Source of the DNA: Sipunculus nudus
Lineage: Eukaryota; Annelida; Sipuncula; Golfingiida; Sipunculidae
Direction of reading: 5' to 3'
DNA: 64,000 bases
Assembly: GCA_026874595.1 (NCBI GenBank)
Contig: CM049318.1
Location: 38,339,956 to 38,403,955 of the forward strand
Numbering within the stretch: position 1 is the first letter of the stretch; each line of letters starts with the position of its first letter. Below, piece by piece: positions 47,501-56,770 of the stretch. Under the pieces are notes generated by a model. It was not told where the DNA came from, ran no database searches, and saw only the letters and a list, made by a program, of their open reading frames with translations. The translations under genes were made by a program, and so were the position numbers.

Positions 47501-50500
47501 CCAGAAATTAAGTCTGTTAAGTATAAATTCTTTAAGTTATGAGCCCAAACATAATGGACTTTGTAAAAAATCAAGAAAAATATTTACTCACTTAACATGA
47601 AAAATTTTGAAACTAGAGTCTATTTTCCCAAGTATATAAATATGTTTAATTAAGATTCAATTGTTTACCCAAAATTAGATCTGAATTTTGTAAAATTTTT
47701 AAGTAATTAGCATAAAAATAAAATCAGTACCTTAAATTTTGCCCTACTTTGACCATGGCACGTTTTTTTCCTGTAAGTACCATTGATTTAATTTTCACAC
47801 CATGTAAACATAAATATTTAATTTGTTTAAATCTGAAATTTGGAAGTAAAAGCATGAAAATTAAGCTAGTTATTGATTTTTTTCTTGAGGCTCTATTGTA
47901 GTCATTTGCTTTGATTACAGATTACAGATGCAGGGTTCCACTCCAGGTCACTGGAAGTCAGCTATGCCAGGGTTTCTGATTTGTTACAGTCACTGGGGGA
48001 GATCCCCTGCTGTGACAGGTGTACAGTTATTCTCATATCACCTACCCAATCACCACCCCCCCCCCCCCCATCCCCCCCCCCTCCCCCCCCCCCCCCCCCC
48101 CCGGCAAACCCAACCCACCAAGTGTTATGCAGTATTGTTATTGTTTTCACTGTATCTCCTGAATTGTAATGCTGTTTCCACTCTGATATGCAAAAACTTT
48201 CCTTGAAAAAGTAATTCAAGGTGTAATCTAGAAGATGCAATGTTGTGTAATGTAGCATTTTTAAAGAAATCATTTTTCTTTTAAATGATTTTACCAGTCA
48301 TAATGGAACCCATCAGTATGCTTAAATTATGATAAAATATGAAGCACATTATGGATAAATAAAGACACAATTAAAAACTGTGAAATTTAAATCAAGTATT
48401 TTTTTTTAGATATTTATTGTTTTGCAGATTTAAAAGATATATTTTTGTGGTAAAAAATAAATAAACATTTGTATGCATGATGTGGTGTTATCTGACAAGA
48501 TTGAGATTTATGATGATGCAATTGAGAATTATGAATCAACTTTTATATTCAGATATATATGTTATATTGAAAATGTAACAGTATAGAAATATAAACTTAA
48601 ATTTAAAAAAAATTGATGTGATAAAAAAATGAGGATTTATTACAAACATTTGTTCATTATTATCCTGCACCAGCAGAATTTGAGATAAAGCAATGTTTGC
48701 CATTTTTATGTTGTTAATTAGTTATATTTCAACTGTATACATTTCATAAAAAACATATTTAATAATATATATTATACAAAAAAAAAGATTCGATTGAACA
48801 AATTTGTAAACTACTGAAATGTCAACAGTTAATCGAAAAGCCAACTAATGATCATGGTAATTGTACAGATCATTTGTTCACAAACTGCTCACTTGCTTCA
48901 GTTTCAACATTAGGAAACACATGGTCAGGTCACAAAATATTATTTGCAACAATTTCTTGCTCATCAATACAAACCAATCATATAAACCAACCATGGCCTT
49001 TATTACGTCTTCCTCTTACACTTTATCTCCATTTTATATTATTTTAGATTTTTACCTTAAAGGTTAACGTCAGCTGAGCACAGTGACCCATAGGTCCCTT
49101 GTTTTAATACAAATTTCTTTCCATGATTCTAAACATTTTAAGAATTTGATTAAGTTAACTGTATGGTCATTATACTGTGCATACTTGTCTTGCCAGGTGT
49201 GGTCACTGCAAGCAGCTTGCTCCAAAGTACGAGAAAGCAGCTAAAACACTGGAGAAAGACAACATCCCGCTGGCCAAGGTGGATGCTACAGAAGAGAGTG
49301 AACTGGCCCAGAAATATGGTGTGTCAGGATATCCCACCATGAAGATGTTCCGCAAAGGAAAAGTGTTTGACTACAATGGACCCAGAGAAGAATGGGGTCA
49401 GTTATATTGTCAATATTACCATCAAGTGTTTAAAATTGAGCTCAGCTACTAAAAGTGGACTGAACTAAAGAGATGCCTGTGCTTTTGCCTGTTTATTAGG
49501 CAAGCATGTATGGAAAACTAGGCTTTTGACACGTGAGAGATGTCTGTAAATTCTCCCAACAAACTTTAATTTAGGTCACTTTAACCTCATGTGTTTCAGA
49601 AATTAAGAAAAACCACTGTTGCAGTAAAATGCTGTTGTATGTCTTCAAGATTACCTCATTTAAATTATAGAGACTTCTCCCATCATATTTGGCTAAAAGA
49701 TTCTTCAACATTATTTTCTGTGTCTGTGCTTATAATTATGTCTCTCCATGCTAGTTACTCGTACATAACATACTCAGAACAGTAGAAGAAATAAGTGCAC
49801 ACTTCATATTTTGGCTGATCAGATTCTCTTTCATGAATATAACCTCATAAGCTTTAATCTAAAAATACACAATTATTAGGTGGATATTTTGCAAATTACT
49901 GGAGTCCCTAGCTTTTTATGAACAAGGCCAAATTAAAAGGTATGGTTCTCAGGCATCGCACGCATCAATTTTAACCCCCTGCATTCATATTTTTTATCTT
50001 GATTTTTATCTTTCAAAAATATAAAATGGTACAATTTTGATAAGATTTCCTTTGTTATGTGGTGCTTTTACCTGTTAAGCAAAAAAATTTTGTTATTATC
50101 ATGCTTTTCCCTGATCATATGACATTTTTATCGAAACATACATCAAAGGTAAAAATAAATTGCTTGCCCACACTGATTTCTGAAAACAGTGCCTGAGAAC
50201 CATACCTTTTTTTTTTGGGCCTAACAACAAAATATTATCAAACCTCATTAATTAAGGTCATGGATTTGTAAATATTTTTATTTATTAAGGTCATGGATTT
50301 GTAAATATTTTTCATAATTGAGGTCATTGATTTGTAAATATTTTTCATAATTGAGGTCATTGATTAATAATACCAACATTTATATGTAACAGGTATCGTT
50401 GATTACATGAAGAAGCAGTCTGGAGATGCCTCCAAGGAACTGAAGGATCTCAAGGCCATTAAGCAATACCTGAATGACAAAGACGTCACTGTCTTGGGCT

Positions 50501-53500
50501 TCTTTGATGGACCAGAAGACAAAGCATTTGAGCTCTACAATGATGCTGGTGAGTGATCCTGGACAGTCGAGTGAAAAACGCTGGACTCTCTCAGCTGGCC
50601 ACCCAGGTTGGATCCCTGGCGTGGCAATGAGAGCTGTTTGCAGTGGCCCATCCAAGGCCAGTAGTTTTTTTCTGGGTTTTTCAGTTTCCACCACCTCTTA
50701 GATCTAGCTATTGAACTTAGCATATGGAAAACTCATGCCAGAGTAATTAGACTTGTCCCATGATAAGAAAGCTAATGAAGATGCTCTACTCATCCAACAC
50801 AAAAGTATATTTAGTGATCTTTAATATACTTTTTTCACTCTTTTATGCTGCAATGACTGTTGTGCTGTTATGTGTTATGGGGAGAGAAGGGAGGGATCAG
50901 CCATTTAATTTATATAGTTAAAACAAAAAAAATTAGAAAAGTATTATCACTGCAATTGTATACAAACATTTGATGAAATGTTTCTTTGTAATGGAGCCAT
51001 TTTTAATCTACTTAATATTGAAGCTTGTATTCGAGAATTTGTTATACATTTGTTCTACAGCTAATGAAGTGAGAGAAGACTTCAAGCTGGGCCACTCTTT
51101 TGATGCATCAGTTCGTGACCACTACAAAGTAAACGCTGGCTCTCTGATAGTCATCAATGCCGAGAAATTCAACACCAAATATGAGCCTAAATGGCATGTT
51201 ATGGACAAGGTTAGTGATGAAAGTTTAATATCTCTGTCATATATGTTAAATTAAAACTCGCCACTTTTCATGTACAATACTGATGCATACAAGAACAATT
51301 TTTTTATCATTTCATTTGAAAGAATTAGCCTTCAGTCCCATGTCTATTTAGTCTTATTTTTTTCATACTGATCAAAGATATTGGTAACTCATTCACTAGA
51401 TCATTTTTTAAAACAGTACCATTTCCGAATATTGTACATTAAAATGGCATATTGGCCCCTTTTGTTTGAAAAAAATGAATAGATTACATTTTATGTAATA
51501 CTTTCATTAGGCTTATAAATTAACTTTAAGTTGTGAGAATAAAAACCAAGATTACAGAATATCCTCAGTTATTTGAATTATCAGACTTTTTACTCACTGA
51601 CTAGATTTTAAACCTTTTCATTTAGCTTGGTGATGCCAGTGCTGCTGATGTGACCAAATTCATGAAGGACCACCAGGTACCCCTCGTCGGCCACTACGAT
51701 TATGACACAAAGCAGAAAAGATACGAGACCCCACGCCCACTCTGTCTGTTCTTCTATACTGTGGACTGGAGCTTCGACCACAGGGATGGTGTGTATAATA
51801 ACATGGCTCATAATACCTTAGAAAATCTTTTAAAAAAGTCATAAAATTTGAAAAATGAATTTAACAAAAAGTTTTTAAATGAAAGAAAATGGTTTGAAGT
51901 CAAGAAAATATTGTTACATGTTGATTGTCTTGTTTTTGTAAAATCATCAATTTTTCCTCATTTAATCATTGAATTAGTTACTCATCATACAACACGAAAC
52001 TGTCCTTAAATTGCTGTGACTGAATGGCTCTGTCCTAAGAATTAACATGTTTAGCATTTAGGTGGTAAAGTTAGATAATAAATTTGGGAAATCACAAGTT
52101 CATTGAAAAGTTTGAAGTTTCAGCAAGTATATTTACTTTAGATTATATGAATAAAAATTTGTATAATTTTGCACTCAGTGTTCATTATATAATTTTGCTA
52201 GTTAATAATATTTCCTGGATTCAGCATTATTGATATTAATCAATTTATACTAATTTCATGATATAAAATTTTATTTGTGAGTATATGTAACTTCCATCAT
52301 AAAGCATATTATTATTGAAATATATTAAAGGGAGTGTACATATATAAAAAATTGCTAATCTATCATTATAGCTACTCAGTTATGGAGGAATAAGATTGCT
52401 GGAGTAGCTAAGGACTACTCAGGCATCACATTTGCAATAGCTGATGAGGATGCTAACCAGGACCTCATGAAGGACTTTGGTTTTGATGAGTCAGGGGAGG
52501 ATATGAACATTGGTTGCCTTGGTGAGAAAAATAAGAAATACCCCATGGAGGCCATGGAGGAATGGGATTCAGATGAAATCAGGGAGTTCCTTGATAAATT
52601 CCAAAAAGGTGAGCAAATCCAAATATATGATTAAAGCTCTTCATCTGCCTTGACTATTGATTTATTATATGCCTGTCATATGACGGGAGTATTATTTTAT
52701 ACCCACTGTCCGTCCAGCTGTCTGTCCGTCAGTTCATCCGTTAACCGTTAGTGTTGCCGCAATAACTTTTTCACAAAACTCACCATAACTACTTACCAAC
52801 AGATTTTCTGGCCCAGGTTTGAGTATGGGCAACAGCCACACATATTTAATAAGGTCACGAGTCACTAGGCTACTTTGTGGTGTCGCCCTGGTAACTTATA
52901 AAGAATCTGAAGGATTTTGATAAAACTCATCAGAAATGTTAATTAATTATATCTCATCTAAGTTCGATTTCCAGCAAAATCCATGCTTGTTAAATGAGGT
53001 CAGAGGTCACCGCACTTTGGATGCACCTTGGTGACTTATCAAAAATCCTTTAGATTTTCACGAAACTCATTATACATATTTACCAATAGAGTTTCTTACC
53101 TGAATAACCTTCTCATCAAAATTCATGCATATTTAATGAGGTTAGAGATCTCCAGATACTCGACGGGTGTATTATGCAGATTTGTGTTGGTTTTGTTTTA
53201 CTTCCTAGCTTACTCTTGTTACGAAGACAAATAGTTGAGGGGAAAATCTTGGGCCGATCCGGGATTCAAACCCATAACAGCTGCACACAAGTCAGGTGTA
53301 CCAACCACTTCGCTAGAAAAGCAAGCTTCACTAATGAGACCGTTCCGCTTTTATGTCACCCTGTAACACACCCCCTCTTAAGAGCGTTCTGCTATCAGAA
53401 CAAGACTATCCCAGAGGTCACACCTTGGGTGGACTATTCCCTGGTTTACAAAGTTAAACGTCACGTTGGACGAGCCCCCCAATTTGTTATGAAGACAAAT

Positions 53501-55321
53501 TGTTGAGGAGAAAATCCTGGGCCGATCCAGGATTCGAACCCATAACGGTGGCGCAAAAGTCCGGCATACCAACCGCTTCGCTAGTGAAGACAGTTCCGTC
53601 TGCTTTTATGTCGCCTCGTAACACTCTGTATACATATATACATGAACTCAAGGTAATTCCTTTTGGAAAAATTCTTAAAACAACTCTGTAACAGATTGGT
53701 TAGCTTCTTCATCTACAAGTAAACACAGCAATGTTGACAGATAGAAAAGCCATGTAACCTTAGGTGGTTGGTTGTATATATGTGGAACTTGAAAGGTCAC
53801 TAGTCGCAACACGGCTTTTGCAAAACTCAGGTTTGTCTGACTTGCTGTGAGATTTCCTTCTTGAGTGGATTATTTTGGCAGCCCCCCCGTCCGCCCCCCC
53901 CCCTGTTATAAACATATGGATATAAACAAAATGAACAGCCTGTTTGCGGTTGGATTGGTGTTCTATGGCCTGTCTTAATAGAAGGTTCAACAGATTATCT
54001 ATAGTTAATAGTGTTGGAATAGGCCCCTTTCATGAGTTGATTATAGTCTGATATCAATGATAAGTCGCCCGGACTTCACACTTAGCCTTCCTTGTCTTTC
54101 AGACCTGTCATGTCATGTTGCTTTCCTTTATGCCCAATGGATACATGAAACCTTGGCAGCCAAAACAGGTCCCTAATAGTGTATTTATTCAACTTGTAAA
54201 TATGAAACCCATGCAGTTTTTGTGCTATGCTTCAATATATGCAATGAAACATTTGATTTGGGTCTTTTCAACACTATTACATTTAAGGAATTTTGGGTTT
54301 CATCAAGTGAATTTATTTGTATAATTTACCAAAGTTAGTCTAGAATTGAAGTCTGGTTGAATCTATAATTATTCAGAAACAAAGAATATGCCTTTAAGTT
54401 TATATGAGTACCATGAATACACAGAAAATAAGGTTTACTGCCAAACGAAATTGAATTCATGACCCTCTGGCTGACGGTCGTTTGGGTCCATGGGTTTGAT
54501 TCCCATCGGCAGTGAAGCAACTTTTCTTTGTATTCATGTTCCATTTCTCTATTCAGTGAACCAGTATGGCTATTCTTACATCTCTCTGCACATAGATACC
54601 ATATACATCTACTGGTTCTCTATTTGTTGAGGTGACAGTTTGCCACATGTTGCTAAACATGTTTGTGTATGAGTATGATAAACACTTATGAAAATAAAGC
54701 TATGTACTCATATATTTAAGTGATTTGAGAGAACAGCCTTTTTACGCTAAAAGCAACATAAGGTATGACATATCCCTTACAAATTGTCCAATCACATCTG
54801 CTCAGCATCATGACCTTGGGTCACTTTTTTCATATTTTTTCAGTGGCTTTGAGTTCCAGGAACCATCTTCTCGCGCAACTTAACTCATTTTATTTATATT
54901 TATAGGTGAGATTCCAGCTATTGTGAAATCTCAGCCAGTTCCAAAGAAACAGAAGGGACCAGTCAAAGTAGTGGTTGGAAAAACATTTGAAGACATCGTC
55001 TTGGACAGTAAAAAAGATGTCCTTATTGAGTTGTATGCCCCCTGGTGTGGACATTGTAAACAACTTGAACCAAAGTACAAACAGCTGGCAAAGAAACTGA
55101 AGGGTGAGAAGAACCTTGTGATCGCAAAGATGGATGCCACGGCGAATGATGCACCTGAAGAATATTCCTCTTCTGGCTACCCCACTATTTATTTCGCACC
55201 TGCCAATAATAAGAAAAATCCTATTACATTCTCAGGCAGCAGAGAAGTGGAAGATTTTGAAAAATTCCTGAAAGAACATGCAACCGTGTCTTTTGGTAAA
55301 AGTTTGAAGGACGAGTTGTAA
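38332..55321 (+). CDS. PDIA4: Protein disulfide-isomerase A4 (ERp72), complete, 11 exons
   Basis: This ER-lumen enzyme forms, breaks and rearranges disulfides in secretory proteins. The exons (38332-38419, 40841-41072, 43442-43564, 43849-43931, 44433-44571, 49197-49396, 50393-50548, 51061-51209, 51626-51788, 52372-52608, 54906-55321) join in frame to 661 aa; human PDIA4 is 645. The order is a signal peptide (1 to about 27, ending AAHVKA), an Asp-rich stretch (about 55-75), thioredoxin domain a0 with W107-C108GHC111, domain a with W222-C223GHC226, inactive b and b' (about 290-530), then domain a' with W570-C571GHC574. The cis-Pro motif GYPT follows in each catalytic domain. The C-terminus is KDEL (658-661), the ER retrieval signal; vertebrate PDIA4 has KEEL. 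Three CGHC sites plus the acidic N-terminus distinguish it from PDIA1/A3. Candidate poly(A) signals are ATTAAA at 55479 and AATAAA at 56402. Confidence 0.97.
39793..40280 (+). repeat. Dispersed repeat family 5, copy 1 (PDIA4 intron 1)
   Basis: Matches 52663-53200: after a tatac..cc start and a gtccgtc run come 'aggtcacaggtcactaggctactttg', 'gatttccagcaaaatccatgc' and 'aatagagtttct' blocks in the same order. Confidence 0.65.
40841..41072 (+). CDS. PDIA4: PDIA4 exon 2: acidic stretch and first half of a0 domain
   Basis: The acceptor is ctgtcttacag. It encodes an Asp/Glu-rich run ([20 protein letters not shown]), probably low-affinity calcium binding as in vertebrate ERp72, then [11 protein letters not shown] and FYAPW. 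The exon stops inside the Trp codon (TG|gtaatg) directly before CGHC. Confidence 0.96.
41472..43186 (+). mobile_element. Family 2 hairpin-ended element with five 280-bp tandem units (PDIA4 intron 2)
   Basis: The 5' end is a 30-nt hairpin (41472-41501: GTATCCGC, bulged C, AAAAC, loop AGA, GTTTT, GCGGATAC). A (CCG)11 run follows (41519-41553), then tandem units starting at 41721, 42001, 42281, 42561 and 42841, an exact 280-bp period. Each unit contains GGTGGCGCCACC palindromes. The 3' end has GCGGATAC and then a terminal hairpin GTAGTCG-cttgt-CGACTAC. ORFs inside are repeat artefacts (280 is not a multiple of 3). It carries no transposase. Confidence 0.8.
43442..43564 (+). CDS. PDIA4: PDIA4 exon 3: a0 active site
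   Basis: Begins by completing Trp107, then [18 protein letters not shown]. The His between the cysteines and the Lys after them are typical of oxidising/isomerising PDIs. The donor is AAG|gtatgt, phase 2. Confidence 0.96.
43849..43931 (+). CDS. PDIA4: PDIA4 exon 4: end of a0 domain
   Basis: Encodes [20 protein letters not shown] and the following [12 protein letters not shown] carries the cis-proline that packs on the active site. The donor is ACG|gttagt, phase 1. Confidence 0.95.
44433..44571 (+). CDS. PDIA4: PDIA4 exon 5: linker and first half of a domain
   Basis: Encodes the a0-a linker ([20 protein letters not shown]) and [13 protein letters not shown]...FYAPW, again ending in the Trp codon (CATG|gtaagt). 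Confidence 0.96.
45281..49102 (+). mobile_element. Family 1 element with duplicated 5' and 3' modules (PDIA4 intron 5)
   Basis: Two 5' modules (45281 and 45498, ~217 bp each, both starting with the TAGCTCAGCT hairpin and gtccgtcc run) are followed by two 3' modules (45737-47396 and 47397-49102, ~1.66-1.7 kb each). Both 3' modules end CAGCTGAGCACAGTG, GACCCATAGGTCCC and TTGTT. Both 3' modules hold a long poly-C tract (46377-46403; 48055-48102). No protein is encoded. Confidence 0.8.
49197..49396 (+). CDS. PDIA4: PDIA4 exon 6: a domain active site to domain end
   Basis: Completes Trp222 and encodes [18 protein letters not shown] ... [15 protein letters not shown]. It follows a 4.6-kb intron filled with duplicated repeats. 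The donor is TGGG|gtcagt, phase 1. Confidence 0.96.
50236..50372. repeat. ~35-bp tandem repeat, four copies
   Basis: Units of 'attaaggtcatggatttgtaaatattttt' type, ending about 20 bp before the exon 7 acceptor of PDIA4. Confidence 0.8.
50393..50548 (+). CDS. PDIA4: PDIA4 exon 7: start of b domain
   Basis: Encodes [20 protein letters not shown] through [20 protein letters not shown], the b-domain start. There is no active-site cysteine pair. A SINE-like repeat begins within about 8 nt of the donor (GCTG|gtgagt). Confidence 0.95.
50556..50700 (+). repeat. tRNA-derived SINE-like copy 2, next to a splice donor
   Basis: Partner of 34563-34740: GGACAGTCGAG, CAGGTTGGATCCCTGG in the B-box position, TGGCCC and a ttttctgggttttt..ccaccacc core. 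It starts within a few bases of the exon 7 donor of PDIA4. Confidence 0.55.
51061..51209 (+). CDS. PDIA4: PDIA4 exon 8: b domain
   Basis: Encodes [20 protein letters not shown] through KWHVMDK, ending in phase 0 (AAG|gttagt). Confidence 0.95.
51626..51788 (+). CDS. PDIA4: PDIA4 exon 9: b-b' junction
   Basis: Encodes [33 protein letters not shown], then [19 protein letters not shown]. The donor is GATG|gtgtgt, phase 1. Confidence 0.95.
52372..52608 (+). CDS. PDIA4: PDIA4 exon 10: b' domain
   Basis: Encodes [20 protein letters not shown] through [11 protein letters not shown], matching the b' domain with the conserved FAIADE and KYPME motifs. The donor is AAAG|gtgagc. Confidence 0.95.
52663..53200 (+). 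repeat. Dispersed repeat family 5, copy 2 (PDIA4 intron 10)
   Basis: Begins with a CCTGTCATATGACGGG near-palindrome and a ccgtccagc/ccgtcc run, then the blocks shared with 39793-40280. The TRIM element starts just after its 3' end. Confidence 0.65.
53217..53623 (-). mobile_element. TRIM: 407-bp miniature LTR retrotransposon with tRNA-like LTRs
   Basis: Read on the minus strand. The 5' LTR is 53623-53485 and the 3' LTR is 53368-53217. Both begin TGTTAC and end TAACA (TG...CA), at 139 and 152 bp. Three bases after the 5' LTR lies TGGGGGG-CTCGTCC (53481-53468), which matches a tRNA-Pro primer-binding site except for one extra G. Directly before the 3' LTR lies the purine tract AAGAGGGGGTG. The internal region is only 116 bp, with no gag or pol. 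CTCT flanks both ends as a 4-bp duplication. Each LTR carries a tRNA A box (TAGCGAAGCGG or TAGCGAAGTGG) and a B box (GGTTCGAATCC or GGTTTGAATCC) at tRNA-like spacing. Confidence 0.8.
53757..54032 (+). repeat. Dispersed repeat family 4, copy 3 (PDIA4 intron 10)
   Basis: Matches 18141-18425 (inverted) and part of 16550-16795. Contains a poly-C tract at 53881. Confidence 0.6.
54465..54530 (+). repeat. Possible tRNA-derived fragment
   Basis: GGGTTTGATTCCCATCGGCAG resembles a tRNA T-arm and acceptor 3' half. No matching A box or cloverleaf was found, so it is more likely a SINE remnant than a tRNA gene. Confidence 0.3.
54906..55321 (+). CDS. PDIA4: PDIA4 exon 11: a' domain, KDEL and stop
   Basis: Begins [20 protein letters not shown] and contains the full a' domain in one exon, with [17 protein letters not shown], the cis-Pro motif SSGYPTIYF and the C-terminal KSLKDEL, then TAA at 55319-55321. 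Unlike domains a0 and a, no intron splits the active-site Trp codon. Confidence 0.97.
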
Positions 55322-55478
55322 CATTTTGGGTGTTTGTGTTCATATTGGTTGATATTGCTGCACTTGTTGAAAGTTTCTGTAGACTGCTCACCGTTAAGCG
55401 GCTATTTAACTTAAAAAGTTATTGATTTGGCATTTGATTAGTATCCTGAAAAAAAACTGGTAGTTAGAGATGTAATAT

Positions 55479-56407
55479 ATTAAACTTTTATACCTAACTG
55501 TTGCTTATTCTCATTTCTCATACAGTTTTTATTTTCTTTCATATTTTTATTTGCCCCAAAGGCAAAAATTTGTCATGTTCATCATATCATTATTTTGAGG
55601 AATGTGCATTATACATGAATAGATTGAATTAAGCTCTTAGTGTGTAAAGTTGCGCCACATCATGATACATCGCCATCTGGTGATGAAGTTGTAAACCAAT
55701 AAGGATGTGACATCAGGTGACATGGTTATCTCAGCAAAAAGTTGGGTCACATCAGAGAAATAGTAAGCTAAGTAGATGTTTATTTTTTATGTCATTCTCA
55801 TTGCTGCAGCAAATTGGGCATCAAAATTAGAGATTAAGGATGAATATTTAAGCATCATAGAATGATGGCATAGCTTAAGTATAATATAGGGGACTGTTGT
55901 TGCTGATACACATTCATGAGTTTTAGGAATTGTTTTGGTTGCAGTTTGTAACAGATATTTGAAACTCTTAAGAGTTCCATTTCTTTTGTTTGAATATGAG
56001 TATTGTGTACTTCAGAGTGTTAAAATAGCATTTAAGGCCGTGGATGTTATGTGAATTTATAACAAGATTGCAAGTCTACAGTTTGCAGCTCGAGTTCTAT
56101 ATTTAAGTTAATACAGAACGATAAGATGCTTATGCTGTAGGTTTAACTGGTTACATGAGTTTATTGTAGCAGTGTAATGTATATCTAGGGTATATCTGTC
56201 AGAATACATATTTAGCATATTCAGACGTGGAATATTCCATGAACTTCTGAGCATCTGTGCTGTTATTTTTTAGTGTCACTGCATTATGCCTGCTGTATGG
56301 TTTGAGCTTGTTAGCACTAAAGCACACTACATTCCAATGAACAATGTCTACAGTGTTTCTCTATGTATAAGATGTGTAAATACACAGGTGAACAAAGGAG
56401 AAATAAA
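55479..56407 (+). promoter_or_regulatory. Presumed PDIA4 3' UTR with two candidate poly(A) signals
   Basis: ATTAAA at 55479-55484 and AATAAA at 56402-56407. The sequence between is free of the repeat families that fill the introns, consistent with a long 3' untranslated region. Confidence 0.4.
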
Positions 56408-56770
56408 CTATAGTTTTTACTAAGACTTGGCTTTTGATTTTATCCTTTGCTGTGACAGCTGGGGACATGCAAATGCTTGTCTGAAATGGTGTTTGTACAA
56501 CAACTTGAAACAAGTTGACATACAGTCCCCATGCTGGTGTCACAGGGACTTTTCTCACATGATAAAAAGGGCCACAGGAGTTTAATTGCAATATCTGAGA
56601 AATTGTATTATGTAAAATCTGTAAGAGAATATTGTTCTAAGCAAGTAGGTGTACTGAAGTGCAACTGTATATAGTAATTAGCCATGGCAAAGGACCATAT
56701 GTGACAGAGGTGTTATAACCAATTTATTCCTTGTTGGTAAATGTTCGAAAGTGTACATTAGATTTTTATG

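Noticed and set aside
53225-53345. Interpretation of the tRNA-like segments at 53.2 and 53.5 kb as two separate SINEs
   Set aside because: Both copies have TG...CA ends and lie in the same orientation with PBS-like and PPT-like sequences exactly at the inner borders, which fits one TRIM better.
54465-54530. Possible tRNA gene from a GGGTTTGATTCCC T-arm
   Set aside because: No A box or cloverleaf partner upstream at the right distance.
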